From Saprospiraceae bacterium (lineage in GTDB: Bacteria > Bacteroidota > Bacteroidia > Chitinophagales > Saprospiraceae), in the NCBI GenBank assembly GCA_030729925.1, contig JANQWK010000019.1, positions 1-64,000 on the forward strand: a stretch of 64,000 bases of DNA, given 5' to 3'. The notes under the pieces were generated by a model. That model was not told the DNA's origin and did no database searches. It saw nothing but the letters and a program-made list of their open reading frames with translations. Below, piece by piece: positions 54,804 through 63,488 of this stretch; the stretch's first letter is position 1; each line of letters opens with the position of its first letter. The translations under genes and the position numbers were made by a program.

Positions 54804-55240
54804 TATTCGGTTGAAATAAAGCCATAGGCATCATCCGGTTCCAGGTAATCTACCCCGAGCGCCACTTTGTCCGATAAGTGTTTTGAAAAATACCCTGACA
54901 AAAGTGCTATTCCCATAGCAAGCAGGATAGAAGCCACTGCGACCCTGGGGAAAAAATAAAAAACCAAGGCATGTCTGCGCTGCTTTTCCAATTTTTGCCT
55001 CAATTGGCTCATGAAATCCGGCTTCTTGGGCGGTTTCCAGGAAGCCAATTGCGATCGCAACTGCAGCAAAGCTATTTTCTCGGCCTGGAGAGCCGGGTTA
55101 TCCCTCATCGCCGACGCCAAGGCGCGATCCTGCTCTTCCTGTAGCGGTTGATCGAGTGAAAATGCCAGCCATTCTTCCAACTGTCCAGGTAGCGGCTCAC
55201 CCGGTTGGGTAGGCTTCATTGATCCAGTTTGCTTATCCAT
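54803..55240 (-). CDS. Probable anti-sigma factor with one transmembrane helix
   Basis: Protein of 145 residues. The N-terminal 90 residues are cytosolic and acidic-helical (LEEWLAFSLDQPLQEEQDRALASAMRDNPAL, a FecR/zinc-free anti-sigma-like pattern). One helix (about 100-118, VAVASILLAMGIALLSGYF) is followed by a short periplasmic tail. It overlaps the sigma gene by 25 bases, the usual arrangement for a sigma/anti-sigma pair. I see no HXXXCXXC zinc motif. The assignment rests on position and topology. Confidence 0.75.
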   Translation of the reverse strand: MDKQTGSMKPTQPGEPLPGQLEEWLAFSLDQPLQEEQDRALASAMRDNPALQAEKIALLQLRSQLASWKPPKKPDFMSQLRQKLEKQRRHALVFYFFPRVAVASILLAMGIALLSGYFSKHLSDKVALGVDYLEPDDAYGFISTE

Positions 55241-55776
55241 GCTCTTAATTTTATTTGTGCCCTTGCAAGTCTTGAAGCTACCGTGCCCTCTGGAATTTGC
55301 AGCATATCGGCGGTTTCTTGCACAGAATACCCCTCGACAAGCCGCAACACCAGTACGATCCTGAATTCGGGTGTTAGTAACTCCATCGCTTTTTGTAATA
55401 AATCGTTGATTTCCCAGTTTCGGTGTACCGTTCCGTCGTCCGCGAAGTCGTGGGAAGCAACTTCATGCTTATTGTCAACAACCATCCAGCCACTTTTCTG
55501 CTTCCTGCGTTTGATTTCGTTCAACGACAAATTAATAGCTATGCGCGTCAAGTAGGTCCGCAAACCCGATCTGCCCTCGAAGCGATCCATTGCTTGGTAC
55601 CAACGGATAAAGACTTCCTGAGCAACATCTTGTGCCTCCGGCACATTCCCCAGCATGGCCACCACGACCTTTTGGACAGACTCCTCATGCAGCCGAACCA
55701 AAAGCTCGAAAGCCCTTTGATCCCCGTTTTTGGCTTGGGCAACCAAGCTGTGTTCCGACTCCGACTGCATGACCAT
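55216..55776 (-). CDS. ECF RNA polymerase sigma factor
   Basis: Extracytoplasmic-function sigma factor of 186 residues. Region 2: DQRAFELLVRLHEESVQKVVVAMLGNVPEAQDVAQEVFIRWYQAMDRFEGRSGLRTYLTRIAINLSLNEIKRRK. Region 4: LTPEFRIVLVLRLVEGYSVQETADMLQIPEGTVASRLARAQIKLR. I start it at the ATG at 55776 (MVMQSESEHSLVAQAKNG); the open frame extends 24 codons further. It is the first gene of a three-gene unit with an anti-sigma factor and a Spy-like protein, which suggests control by envelope or metal stress. Confidence 0.92.
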   Translation of the reverse strand: MVMQSESEHSLVAQAKNGDQRAFELLVRLHEESVQKVVVAMLGNVPEAQDVAQEVFIRWYQAMDRFEGRSGLRTYLTRIAINLSLNEIKRRKQKSGWMVVDNKHEVASHDFADDGTVHRNWEINDLLQKAMELLTPEFRIVLVLRLVEGYSVQETADMLQIPEGTVASRLARAQIKLRAWISKLDQ

Positions 55777-55932
55777 CGAATCCAAATTTGAACTTTTTTT
55801 GTTAGACCATCCGGACCCTCGTTTTTTTCCCGATTCCCGAAAAAACAATTCCCTTTACAACAAATAATCAGGAACGCGCTCACTCGGAGCTGCTTGCTTG
55901 TTAAAAAAAATTTGAAAAACCGTTCAGTAGAA

Positions 55933-56004
55933 GGTTACTTATTGCGGTGGGAAGGAATTAATAAGGGTAATCAGGTGCAAGGCACTTTAAGGTGCCTTGC
56001 ACCT
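55933..56004 (+). repeat. Two-helix intergenic repeat, copy 9
   Basis: Plus-strand copy in the gap between the sigma gene and the ROK kinase, both on the minus strand. GGTTACTTAT (55933-55942) pairs with AAGGGTAATC (55963-55972), with one A-A mismatch. The hairpin (55973-56004) has the usual U-G beside the TTAA loop. GATTATCAATAACTT follows. Unlike most copies, its orientation is against both neighbours. Confidence 0.85.
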
Positions 56005-56063
56005 GATTATTAAATTTTTGATTATCAATAACTTAAAAATTTTTTTCGCAAAGAATTGTTTTT

Positions 56064-56966
56064 TTAAAGCAGCGCTGCGCCAAAAACACCAGCGCTATCA
56101 CCCAATTGGGGTTGGAGAAAGCGCGTATCCACCTTTGGGTTAAAAACATGTTTGGCTACCTCTTGTACCCCTGCTTCATACAGGAGATCAATATTGCCAA
56201 CGCCCCCGCCCAGCACAATACAATCGGGATCCAGGATATTGATCACATTGGCCACGGCTTTCCCGAAAAAAGTAACCAGACGGTTCATCGTTGCATTTGC
56301 GTGTATGTCATGTCCCTTTTGGTAGTTTGCGTAAATATCTTTCAGTGGGAGGTGCGTGCCGGTCAGTCGGGTATAATATCGCTCCAGAGCCGGTCCGGAA
56401 ATAATCGTTTCCACGCATCCAACCTTTCCGCAATAGCAGGGCCCTCCATCGAGATCCAGAAAATTATGTCCCCACTCGCCGGCGATGCCGTGTTTACCAT
56501 TCAATACCTGGCCATTCACAACGATACCTCCACCGACCCCGGTGCCCATGATGATGCCAAAAACAACCTCTGACTCGGGAGCAGCGGACTTCACCGCGCC
56601 CATCAGGGTCTCTGCTACTGCAAAACAATTGGCATCATTAGCCATTTTGACCGGAACCCCCAACACGGCCTCTATATCCCTTCGCAGCGGCTGACCGTTC
56701 AGCACCGTCGTATTGCTGTTTTTTAGCAGACCGGTAGCCGGCTCGATCGTACCCGGCGTACCAATGCCAACCCGATCGGGCCGAAGACCGGAAGCCGCTG
56801 ACATTAAATCAATCAACACCTTAAACTGGTTGACTACGTGCGCATATCCCAGGTGCTTTTCTGTAGGAACCCGGATTCTCGAGAGCACATCAGGCTTGCC
56901 TGCATCTGCAATCACAACACCTTCTATTTTGGTTCCGCCGAGATCTATACCCCAAAGTGGTTTCAT
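56064..56966 (-). CDS. ROK family sugar kinase
   Basis: Cytosolic kinase of 300 residues in the ROK family (glucokinase, fructokinase, N-acetylglucosamine or N-acetylmannosamine kinase). ATP loop GIDLGGTKIEGVV at the start; catalytic Asp in VKMANDANCFAVAE; zinc site in AGEWGHNFLDLDGGPCYCGKVGCVET; second phosphate loop VFGIIMGTGVGGG. It stands alone. It is most like glucokinase or the NagK group; the substrate is not settled by these motifs. Confidence 0.9.
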   Translation of the reverse strand: MKPLWGIDLGGTKIEGVVIADAGKPDVLSRIRVPTEKHLGYAHVVNQFKVLIDLMSAASGLRPDRVGIGTPGTIEPATGLLKNSNTTVLNGQPLRRDIEAVLGVPVKMANDANCFAVAETLMGAVKSAAPESEVVFGIIMGTGVGGGIVVNGQVLNGKHGIAGEWGHNFLDLDGGPCYCGKVGCVETIISGPALERYYTRLTGTHLPLKDIYANYQKGHDIHANATMNRLVTFFGKAVANVINILDPDCIVLGGGVGNIDLLYEAGVQEVAKHVFNPKVDTRFLQPQLGDSAGVFGAALL

Positions 56967-57191
56967 AGGATCAGGTTAAAATACTTATACAAAATTTTAC
57001 ATTGTGTAACAAAAACACTAAGATATGATCTTTTGTCGGGAGAAAAATACCTAACTATGATTTTATTAAGTAGTGCTTTCGCAAAAAAAGAGGCTTGAAG
57101 ATAAAAGGAGGGGGGTAAAACAGACAATTGGGAATTTTTCTTATATTGTCGGATTGAAAAGGCTTAATCTACTACATTTTCCTTATCTGAT
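56967..57191. other. Divergent promoter region, ROK kinase and esterase
   Basis: AT-rich gap of 225 bases between genes running apart. An AGGAGGGGGG run at 57106-57115 is notable, but it is too far from the esterase start to act as a ribosome-binding site. No repeat and no clear promoter match. Confidence 0.4.
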
Positions 57192-58277
57192 ATGCGGCTG
57201 AATCGCTTCACATTTGAACTTACAACCAACCCAACAGATGACAGGCCGGTATATATCACCGGAAATTTTAACAATTGGAAAACGGCCGACGCTAATTTTC
57301 GGATGACCCCACAAGGCAACAACCAGTACAAACTGGAGCTTGTCCTACCGGAAAAAACACCGGGTGTGCTGGTCTATAAGTATGTCAGAGGGGGTTGGGA
57401 AAACGAGGAACTGGATGCCTATGGCAATACCATGGACAACCGGACAGTTGAGCTGCACCGGGGTCGGGTATCTGATTATGTTCCTTGCTGGCTAAACAAC
57501 GGACTTGCCTGCAATCCTGACTTCATGCCACAGATACAGATCCTCGACGAGAATTTCGAAATTCCGCAGTTGATCAAAACCCGGAGAATTTCTGTACTCC
57601 TTCCTTACAATTACCATCAAACGGAAATATCCTATCCGGTACTTTACCTACAAGATGGCCAAAATCTGCTGGATCCCAATGCCCCCTTCGGAAGCTGGGG
57701 TGTTGACCGCAAACTTGCGTTTATGGCAGAGCAAGGGCAAGGCGATATCATCATTGTAGCCATAGACCACGCGGTGGACGAACGCATCGCAGAGTTTACC
57801 CCTTCTCATCCGACCAAATTAGGTATTGGCGATGGCAAAAAATATACCCGTTTTTTGGCGGATACGCTAAAACCCTATATTGATAAGCATTTTCGTACCC
57901 TGCCTGAAAGAATGCACACGGGCATAGGAGGCAGCTCTATGGGCGGACTTATCTCCATTTACGCCGGTTTGATGTATCCCGAGGTGTACAGCAAAATTCT
58001 GGTATTTTCACCTTCTTTGTGGGTAGATCCACAATTGCACGATCACGCACCTGCTTTTTTGCACCCCGACAATGACATCAGCATGTACCTGTATGGCGGC
58101 GGGAGAGAAAGCGCAGATCTCGTCCAGGAAATGTGGGCATTTAAAGAAAATATTGAGTCACAGGGAATTCACAAGAACATTACCTTTCAAATATCCATTG
58201 ATCCCAAAGGCAAACACAACGAGTACCGATGGGGGGAGGAGTTTCCAAAGGCAGTAGAGTGGTTATTTTTTCGCTAA
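57192..58277 (+). CDS. Esterase with N-terminal glycogen-binding-like domain
   Basis: Protein of 361 residues with two domains. Residues 1-100 look like the CBM48/AMPK glycogen-binding beta-sandwich (RPVYITGNFNNWKTADANFRM, LVYKYVRGGWENEELDAYGNTMDNRTVEL). Residues 115-361 form an alpha/beta hydrolase of the esterase D/Fes type, with VLYLQDGQNLLD, the nucleophile in IGGSSMGGLISIYAG and the His in GKHNEYRW. No signal peptide is seen, so it should be cytosolic. Related two-domain proteins are common in Bacteroidota; the substrate could be a sugar ester or a siderophore. M17 aminopeptidase follows by 24 bases. Confidence 0.85.
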   Translation: MRLNRFTFELTTNPTDDRPVYITGNFNNWKTADANFRMTPQGNNQYKLELVLPEKTPGVLVYKYVRGGWENEELDAYGNTMDNRTVELHRGRVSDYVPCWLNNGLACNPDFMPQIQILDENFEIPQLIKTRRISVLLPYNYHQTEISYPVLYLQDGQNLLDPNAPFGSWGVDRKLAFMAEQGQGDIIIVAIDHAVDERIAEFTPSHPTKLGIGDGKKYTRFLADTLKPYIDKHFRTLPERMHTGIGGSSMGGLISIYAGLMYPEVYSKILVFSPSLWVDPQLHDHAPAFLHPDNDISMYLYGGGRESADLVQEMWAFKENIESQGIHKNITFQISIDPKGKHNEYRWGEEFPKAVEWLFFR

Positions 58278-58301
58278 AACAGTTCCCCAAAGCCAGTTTA
58301 T

Positions 58302-59801
58302 ATGCATATAAACGTATCTACAAACCCAAGCCCCGGTTCCTGCCATAGCCTGGTTTTCCCGGTTGCCGGTACCAAACACTTGCAAGCCCTCACCACGGGC
58401 TTTCCACAACTTTTTTCGGATGTTGCCGCATATCTGACCGAGGACTTCAAGGGAGACTTCCATGAAATTCATCAATTCTATGGTGCCGAAATCCGCATTT
58501 TTTTGGTAGGTGTGGGTGAGCGTCCCAAATTCGGGGATTTGTTAAAGGCTTTCCGGGGGTTTGGGATCAAGTGCAAGCACAAAATGGGACAAAGTTTGGC
58601 AGTACAGCTACAACTATTACCCGATACCCAGACCGATTTGTCCGCCTGGGTCGAAGCAGCAGTGAATGGCTTGTTGCTCTCTACCTACCAATTAGGTAAG
58701 TTCAAGTCAGATGCTCCCGATATACACCCCTTGAGGGACAGTCACGGGCGATTGGAGCTCATTATTGCGCCTGGTTCCGAGGATAGGGCTCAGCACGCTA
58801 TCCAAAAAGCAAGTGCTTTTGCCGATACCCAGCTGGAAATTTTTGACCTGGTCAATGCTCCTGCCAATCATATCACGCCCCAAAGCTTAGCCCTGTGGGC
58901 ACAAAAATCCGGATCGGCTCATGGCTACAAAGTAGCGGTCTTGGATCAAGCAACCCTCACCCGGGAGGGACTCCACGCACTACTCGCTGTAAGCCAGGGA
59001 AGCGCCGTCCCACCCGCACTCATCGTCATGGAGTACAAAGGCAACAACACTCAGGGCCCTGTCCACGCACTCGTTGGCAAAGGAGTCACCTTCGATACCG
59101 GAGGACTATCTATCAAGCCTTCTGCCAATATGCACCTCATGAAAAGCGATATGGGAGGAGCAGCAGCCGTGCTGGGAACCCTCGAAGTGGCAGCCAAACT
59201 CCAATTGCCCATACACTTGATTGGCATCATTCCCACTACAGAAAACTGTGTGGACGCCCACGCATTCAAACCGGGAGATGTGATCGGTTCGTACAGCGGA
59301 AAAAGCATAGAAGTCATTGATACCGATGCAGAGGGAAGACTTATTCTCGCAGACGGCATTGCCTATGCCCTCAAAAATTTTAACCCCGATGTCCTGATTG
59401 ACCTTGCCACCCTCACCGGCAGTGCCGTGAGAACCTTCGGATACCACGCTGCCGCCCTGTTTTCCAACAACGAAGACCTGGCCGCACAGCTTAACGCCAG
59501 CGGCGAACAGACAGGAGAACGGGTATGGCAACTCCCCCTTTGGGATGTTTACAAAGAAGACATCAAATCCGATATCGCAGATGTAAAGAACTTCAGCGGA
59601 AAGCCCGTTGCAGGAGCTATTTCTGCCGCAAAATTCCTGGAGTTCTTCACAGATAACCATCCTGCCTGGGCACACCTCGATATCGCAGGCGTGGCTTTTT
59701 CCGAAACAGACTATTCTCCGCAAAAAAGCGCCAGCGGCTTCGGCATCAGGTTGCTCGTTACTTACCTGCAAGAAATGTCCGGACAACAAAAAACCACATA
59801 A
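58302..59801 (+). CDS. pepA: Leucyl aminopeptidase (M17)
   Basis: Two-metal aminopeptidase of 499 residues. The C-terminal catalytic domain has VGKGVTFDTGGLSIKPSANMHLMKSDMGGAAAVLG (metal ligands and a catalytic Lys) and DTDAEGRLILADGIAYAL, where NTDAEGRL is more common. The N-terminal part (about 1-180) is the macro-like domain of M17 proteins. It likely cleaves N-terminal residues of peptides in the cytosol. The start at 58302 (MHINVSTNPSPGSCH) is right after the esterase, so co-transcription is likely. Confidence 0.93.
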   Translation: MHINVSTNPSPGSCHSLVFPVAGTKHLQALTTGFPQLFSDVAAYLTEDFKGDFHEIHQFYGAEIRIFLVGVGERPKFGDLLKAFRGFGIKCKHKMGQSLAVQLQLLPDTQTDLSAWVEAAVNGLLLSTYQLGKFKSDAPDIHPLRDSHGRLELIIAPGSEDRAQHAIQKASAFADTQLEIFDLVNAPANHITPQSLALWAQKSGSAHGYKVAVLDQATLTREGLHALLAVSQGSAVPPALIVMEYKGNNTQGPVHALVGKGVTFDTGGLSIKPSANMHLMKSDMGGAAAVLGTLEVAAKLQLPIHLIGIIPTTENCVDAHAFKPGDVIGSYSGKSIEVIDTDAEGRLILADGIAYALKNFNPDVLIDLATLTGSAVRTFGYHAAALFSNNEDLAAQLNASGEQTGERVWQLPLWDVYKEDIKSDIADVKNFSGKPVAGAISAAKFLEFFTDNHPAWAHLDIAGVAFSETDYSPQKSASGFGIRLLVTYLQEMSGQQKTT

Positions 59802-59891
59802 AGTAACTACTGAAAGTAAATTCCCATACTTTTCTAAAGATTTAAAAGGGTAAAGCGTATCTTGTTTGGGGATTTTAAACTAATGTAAAAT

Positions 59892-61106
59892 ATGAGTAAG
59901 CCACATACTTTTTTGTGTATCGCCCTGTATTTCAAAGGAGTTGAATTTATGAAGGCCTGTAAAGCTGCCGGCAATACCGTGTTTCTGTTGACCAAAAGCA
60001 GTCTGGCCCATGAAGCGTGGCCCAAAGAAGCCATAGACGATTTTTTTTACCTCGAAAGTGAAGCAAATTCTCCCGAAAACATCCAGAATATTGTCAAAGG
60101 CCTGGCTTATGTCTGGCGAAACCAGCCGATTGACCGGGTTGTGGCACTGGATGACTTCGATGTTGAAAAAGCAGCTGCCATCAGAGAGGATTTTCGGATT
60201 CCCGGCATGGGTCAAACTACTGCCCGAAACTTCCGCGATAAACTCGCTATGCGCGCAAAAGCAGCAGAACACCATATCCCCATTCCTCCTTTCTCTTCGT
60301 TATTCAATGATCAGGAAATCAACAGCTACCTCCATACCGTGACCGGCCCCTGGGTAGTCAAACCCCGGGCAGAAGCCAGCGCCATCGGCATAAAAAAAGT
60401 ACATGCCATTGAAGAGGTGTGGGCTACTATCGAAGCGCTTGGAGACAAGAGACACGAATACCTGATAGAACAATACAAACCAGGGGATGTCTATCACGCC
60501 GATGCCCTGATCTATGAGGGAAAAGTGATCTTTTGCCTTTTTTCAAGGTACCTGCAACCTCCCTTTGATGTAGCCCACGGCGGAGGAGTCTTTCAAACAG
60601 TTTCCCTCAGCCCCGATCACGAAGATCAGGAAGCGCTCCAAACACTACATTCCCAATTGTTACAATCTTTCGGACTAAAATACAGCGCCAGTCATACGGA
60701 ATTTATTAAGTCTAAAGAAGACGGCAAATTTTACTTCCTGGAAACTGCCTCAAGGGTTGGCGGTGCACATATCTCCGATATGGTAGAGCAAGCTACCGGT
60801 ATCAACCTATGGACGGAATGGGCAAACATCGAAAATGCAGTAGCCAAGGGCATACCCTACGAACTGCCGCAGAATGACTACACGCCAACAGGATTACTGG
60901 TCTCCCTGACCAAACAACAATACCCCGATTTCAATCATTTCAATGATCCCGAAATCAGCTGGCGCCTCCATAAAGATTACCATATCGGACTCATCGTCAA
61001 GTCTCCCGATGAGCAGCGCGTAAGACAACTCCTGCATCAGTACAGCCTCACCATACACCAACATTATCTCGCTACCTTACCTCCTAAAGACAAACCTGCT
61101 CACTGA
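59892..61106 (+). CDS. ATP-grasp ligase of unknown substrate
   Basis: ATP-grasp carboxylate-amine ligase-like protein of 404 residues. Pre-ATP-grasp Rossmann part first (about 1-100), then PWVVKPRAEASAIGIKKV (ATP-binding Lys), YLIEQYKPGDVYHADALIYEG, and YFLETASRVGGAHISDMVEQATGINLW with metal ligands. It resembles carbamoyl-phosphate-synthase-like L-amino-acid ligases. The neighbours (M17 aminopeptidase, esterase) do not reveal a product. It could make a dipeptide or an amide-linked small molecule (inference). Confidence 0.82.
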   Translation: MSKPHTFLCIALYFKGVEFMKACKAAGNTVFLLTKSSLAHEAWPKEAIDDFFYLESEANSPENIQNIVKGLAYVWRNQPIDRVVALDDFDVEKAAAIREDFRIPGMGQTTARNFRDKLAMRAKAAEHHIPIPPFSSLFNDQEINSYLHTVTGPWVVKPRAEASAIGIKKVHAIEEVWATIEALGDKRHEYLIEQYKPGDVYHADALIYEGKVIFCLFSRYLQPPFDVAHGGGVFQTVSLSPDHEDQEALQTLHSQLLQSFGLKYSASHTEFIKSKEDGKFYFLETASRVGGAHISDMVEQATGINLWTEWANIENAVAKGIPYELPQNDYTPTGLLVSLTKQQYPDFNHFNDPEISWRLHKDYHIGLIVKSPDEQRVRQLLHQYSLTIHQHYLATLPPKDKPAH

Positions 61107-61185
61107 TAACAGGCCTTTTTTGATGTCCCCTACCAAGTTTATATATGTTTTTTGCTCATATACCCCTACATAAAAAGAAATACCC

Positions 61186-61193
61186 TATTTTTG
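61186..61193 (+). promoter_or_regulatory. Possible -7 element upstream of the exported unknown gene
   Basis: TATTTTTG matches the TAnnTTTG consensus of Bacteroidota promoters. It would give a leader of roughly 145 bases before the start at 61343. I see no TTG at the expected distance upstream, so the call is weak. Confidence 0.3.
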
Positions 61194-61342
61194 TAACGTC
61201 AAATGAAAGTTGCAGCCTCAAAGGGTAAGATCACCCTGACTTTCAAAACATAGTTTGACAGCTTATCCTACCACACAACATAAAACCGGGCCCAATTTCG
61301 TTAACCCAGGGTGACCTGCTTTGCATCAAATACATATAATGT

Positions 61343-63427
61343 ATGAAAATATTGAGATGGTATTTTTTGGTAGTCATTGTCCTGCTTTCTGCCGAGTTTG
61401 TTGTCCTCCAAGCTCAAGGCGACTTACTGCGGGATTTTTTGGGGAAAGAAGAGCCTGCTTTTCAAACAGAAATTGCTCCGGGTAAAGAACGAGGGCAGGT
61501 TATCCTGACGGTCTATTTCACCCATAGCAAAACAAACAGGCTGGAAGCGTCTTTCTGGATCGAAGAACAGCAAACGGGAGGGGTTTCCGACAATCAGAAA
61601 AAGCTGATCTCTAGTTTGCAAGTGTTGCAAAACAGGCAAGTGCAGAGTATTGCCATCAATGATCTGCATCCGGATAAATCCTACAACATTGGGGTGGACT
61701 ACAGAAATCCCGATGCCCTGAATAAAAAGTTTACTGCGGTATTTCTGATCAACAATTTCCAATACCAGGATCCTGGCAGTACCCTGGCAGGTAGCGACAA
61801 GCTGAGCGACAAGAACGTCCCACAGCCTGTACCAACCAATTGTGAAAACCCCAATATCAAAATAGAGCTGGCACCTACCGGATATTGCAATTTGTCCGAC
61901 AAACCTGCCATCCTGATTCAGTGCGACAATTGTGAGGGAAGAAATTGGTCGTTTAAGGTGGAGGTAAAGAGAGCCAACAGCTACTGGGTTCCCCTGCGAT
62001 CAGATGGAATGGCACAGGCCGCTGTAGGGAATAACCTGCGCATAGAGCCACTTTGTGACCTGGGAGAGGGGCGATATTATGCCAGAGTAAGTGCCTGGGG
62101 GGAAAACTGTACGACTCCCTTTATCCAGGAACTCGATAAAATGATCCAGGTTGGTGCCATCCAATACCCGATGACCGCAACCGCTGGTACAATGGTCGCC
62201 AAATCAGCTACCGATCTTCCACCTGCTTACCGCGAAATTCCACAGGAATGCGAGGTTCAGGGAAAAGCTTTCATCCAGCAAAATAAAATAACGGGCAATC
62301 TGGTGCTCGAGCCCAACACCCCCTGCGCCAGTTTCAATCCGTATGCAGAAGTCCGGTATATTCATCCGGGATACCGGGACATCATACTCGATCCCCTGCC
62401 ACTATATGCCGGCAAAACCAGTCCTTTCGAAATTAATCTGGATGAAAGGGACTTGAACCGGGGCATTCACACACTTCAGGTGATTGTTTTTGGCAGATCC
62501 TCCACCATGTCCGAAGGCGTACCCATAGCCGCTTTTTGGCTCAAGGCCGAAACCATGCCGGAAGGGCAGCCCTTGCCGGCTCCAACTACTTACGATGCTC
62601 CTGTTAACCCCGGACTTCCTCCGATTTCCGATCCTGCGATCAACCCCGATCTGTGGCAGACCATAGATACTATCAGCGTAAGGGCTACAGATCCCAACTG
62701 CAACCAAATCCAAAACCTACAGCTCGTATATGACTCCAATAAATCTCGCATCCCGCTTTTCATATCCTGGCTAAGTCCACGGTGCTGCCAGGAAAAAGGC
62801 TGCACTTATACCGTCTGGGCAGGATCGAGTCCCATGGAGACAAGGCTGATTGTAAAAGGCAACAAATCGGGTGCGATTATCCGCGAACTGCTGCCGGGAA
62901 TCAGTCCGGACGACAATTATTTTGAAGTAGTGGTAGAAACCAGCAATGGCAACCGAAAAGCAGCATTTCTGGTAGGTAAGGGGCCTATTTACGGTGTAGA
63001 GGCAGTACTCGACTACCAAGACGCTTTTTCACCACAGAAAAGTGATCCGCTTATTTTCGAAAAAGCACCAACTTTTACTTATAAAACCCCGGAACTGCCT
63101 TTTTCCAATTTTGCACCTTGTAAGTACAAACGGCAGACCTGGGTTACTGCCGAACGCCCGGTACGCGAAGGCGATCCTATTCGCATACAATACGATTTTA
63201 AGGATACGGGGCATCAGTACTCGCTGTACTTCCAGCCGGCAAACAGCAACGATTGGGTACTGGCTCCAGATACACGCGAACGACAGGACACCCCGATTTT
63301 TGAGTTCGCAGCTTCTCCTTTCCATTCCGGAAGGTACTTGGTTCTGGTATATAAACCCTCCAGCAACTGGGGCTGCCTTTCCGAGAGTGCCGATAAAGCA
63401 GTCGTGCTACTGGTTAACCCGGAATAG
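61343..63427 (+). CDS. Large exported protein of unknown function
   Basis: Exported protein of 694 residues with a signal peptide (MKILRWYFLVVIVLLSAEFVVLQAQ). The chain looks like several beta-sandwich domains of about 90-100 residues (for example DLRQ-free segments such as ILTVYFTHSKTNRLEASFWI, CNLSDKPAILIQCDNCEGRNWSFKVEV and TYTVWAGSSPMETRLIVKG). It has many Cys pairs (CDNC, CCQEKGC), which would form disulfides outside the cytosol. No catalytic motif or T9SS C-terminal tag is seen. It has no close neighbour on its strand; the terminator at 63441 ends it. Confidence 0.75.
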   Translation: MKILRWYFLVVIVLLSAEFVVLQAQGDLLRDFLGKEEPAFQTEIAPGKERGQVILTVYFTHSKTNRLEASFWIEEQQTGGVSDNQKKLISSLQVLQNRQVQSIAINDLHPDKSYNIGVDYRNPDALNKKFTAVFLINNFQYQDPGSTLAGSDKLSDKNVPQPVPTNCENPNIKIELAPTGYCNLSDKPAILIQCDNCEGRNWSFKVEVKRANSYWVPLRSDGMAQAAVGNNLRIEPLCDLGEGRYYARVSAWGENCTTPFIQELDKMIQVGAIQYPMTATAGTMVAKSATDLPPAYREIPQECEVQGKAFIQQNKITGNLVLEPNTPCASFNPYAEVRYIHPGYRDIILDPLPLYAGKTSPFEINLDERDLNRGIHTLQVIVFGRSSTMSEGVPIAAFWLKAETMPEGQPLPAPTTYDAPVNPGLPPISDPAINPDLWQTIDTISVRATDPNCNQIQNLQLVYDSNKSRIPLFISWLSPRCCQEKGCTYTVWAGSSPMETRLIVKGNKSGAIIRELLPGISPDDNYFEVVVETSNGNRKAAFLVGKGPIYGVEAVLDYQDAFSPQKSDPLIFEKAPTFTYKTPELPFSNFAPCKYKRQTWVTAERPVREGDPIRIQYDFKDTGHQYSLYFQPANSNDWVLAPDTRERQDTPIFEFAASPFHSGRYLVLVYKPSSNWGCLSESADKAVVLLVNPE

Positions 63428-63440
63428 AACACACCTTGCT

Positions 63441-63479
63441 ACAGTCAGGGTGCAGCTCGTGAAAAAGCACCCTGACTGT
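63441..63479. terminator. Probable bidirectional terminator hairpin
   Basis: ACAGTCAGGGTGC (63441-63453) and its exact complement (63467-63479) form a 13-bp stem with a 13-base loop between convergent genes (unknown exported protein, stop 63427; TonB receptor, stop 63489). It lacks a long T run on either side, so termination may need help. Confidence 0.6.
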
Positions 63480-63488
63480 GCACCACAA

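Noticed and set aside
9-56004. CRISPR array as an explanation for the nine repeats
   Set aside because: Copies are thousands of bases apart, in both orientations, with no regular spacers and no cas gene.
9-56004. Repeats as ordinary rho-independent terminators
   Set aside because: The hairpin is followed by GTGCTTT, GATTATT or the like and not by a T tract, and the conserved 40-base arm before it would not be needed.
9-56004. Repeats as miniature transposons with target duplications
   Set aside because: I could find no matching direct repeats at the ends and no terminal inverted repeats of the whole unit; no transposase is in the window. Mobilisation by an enzyme encoded elsewhere remains possible.
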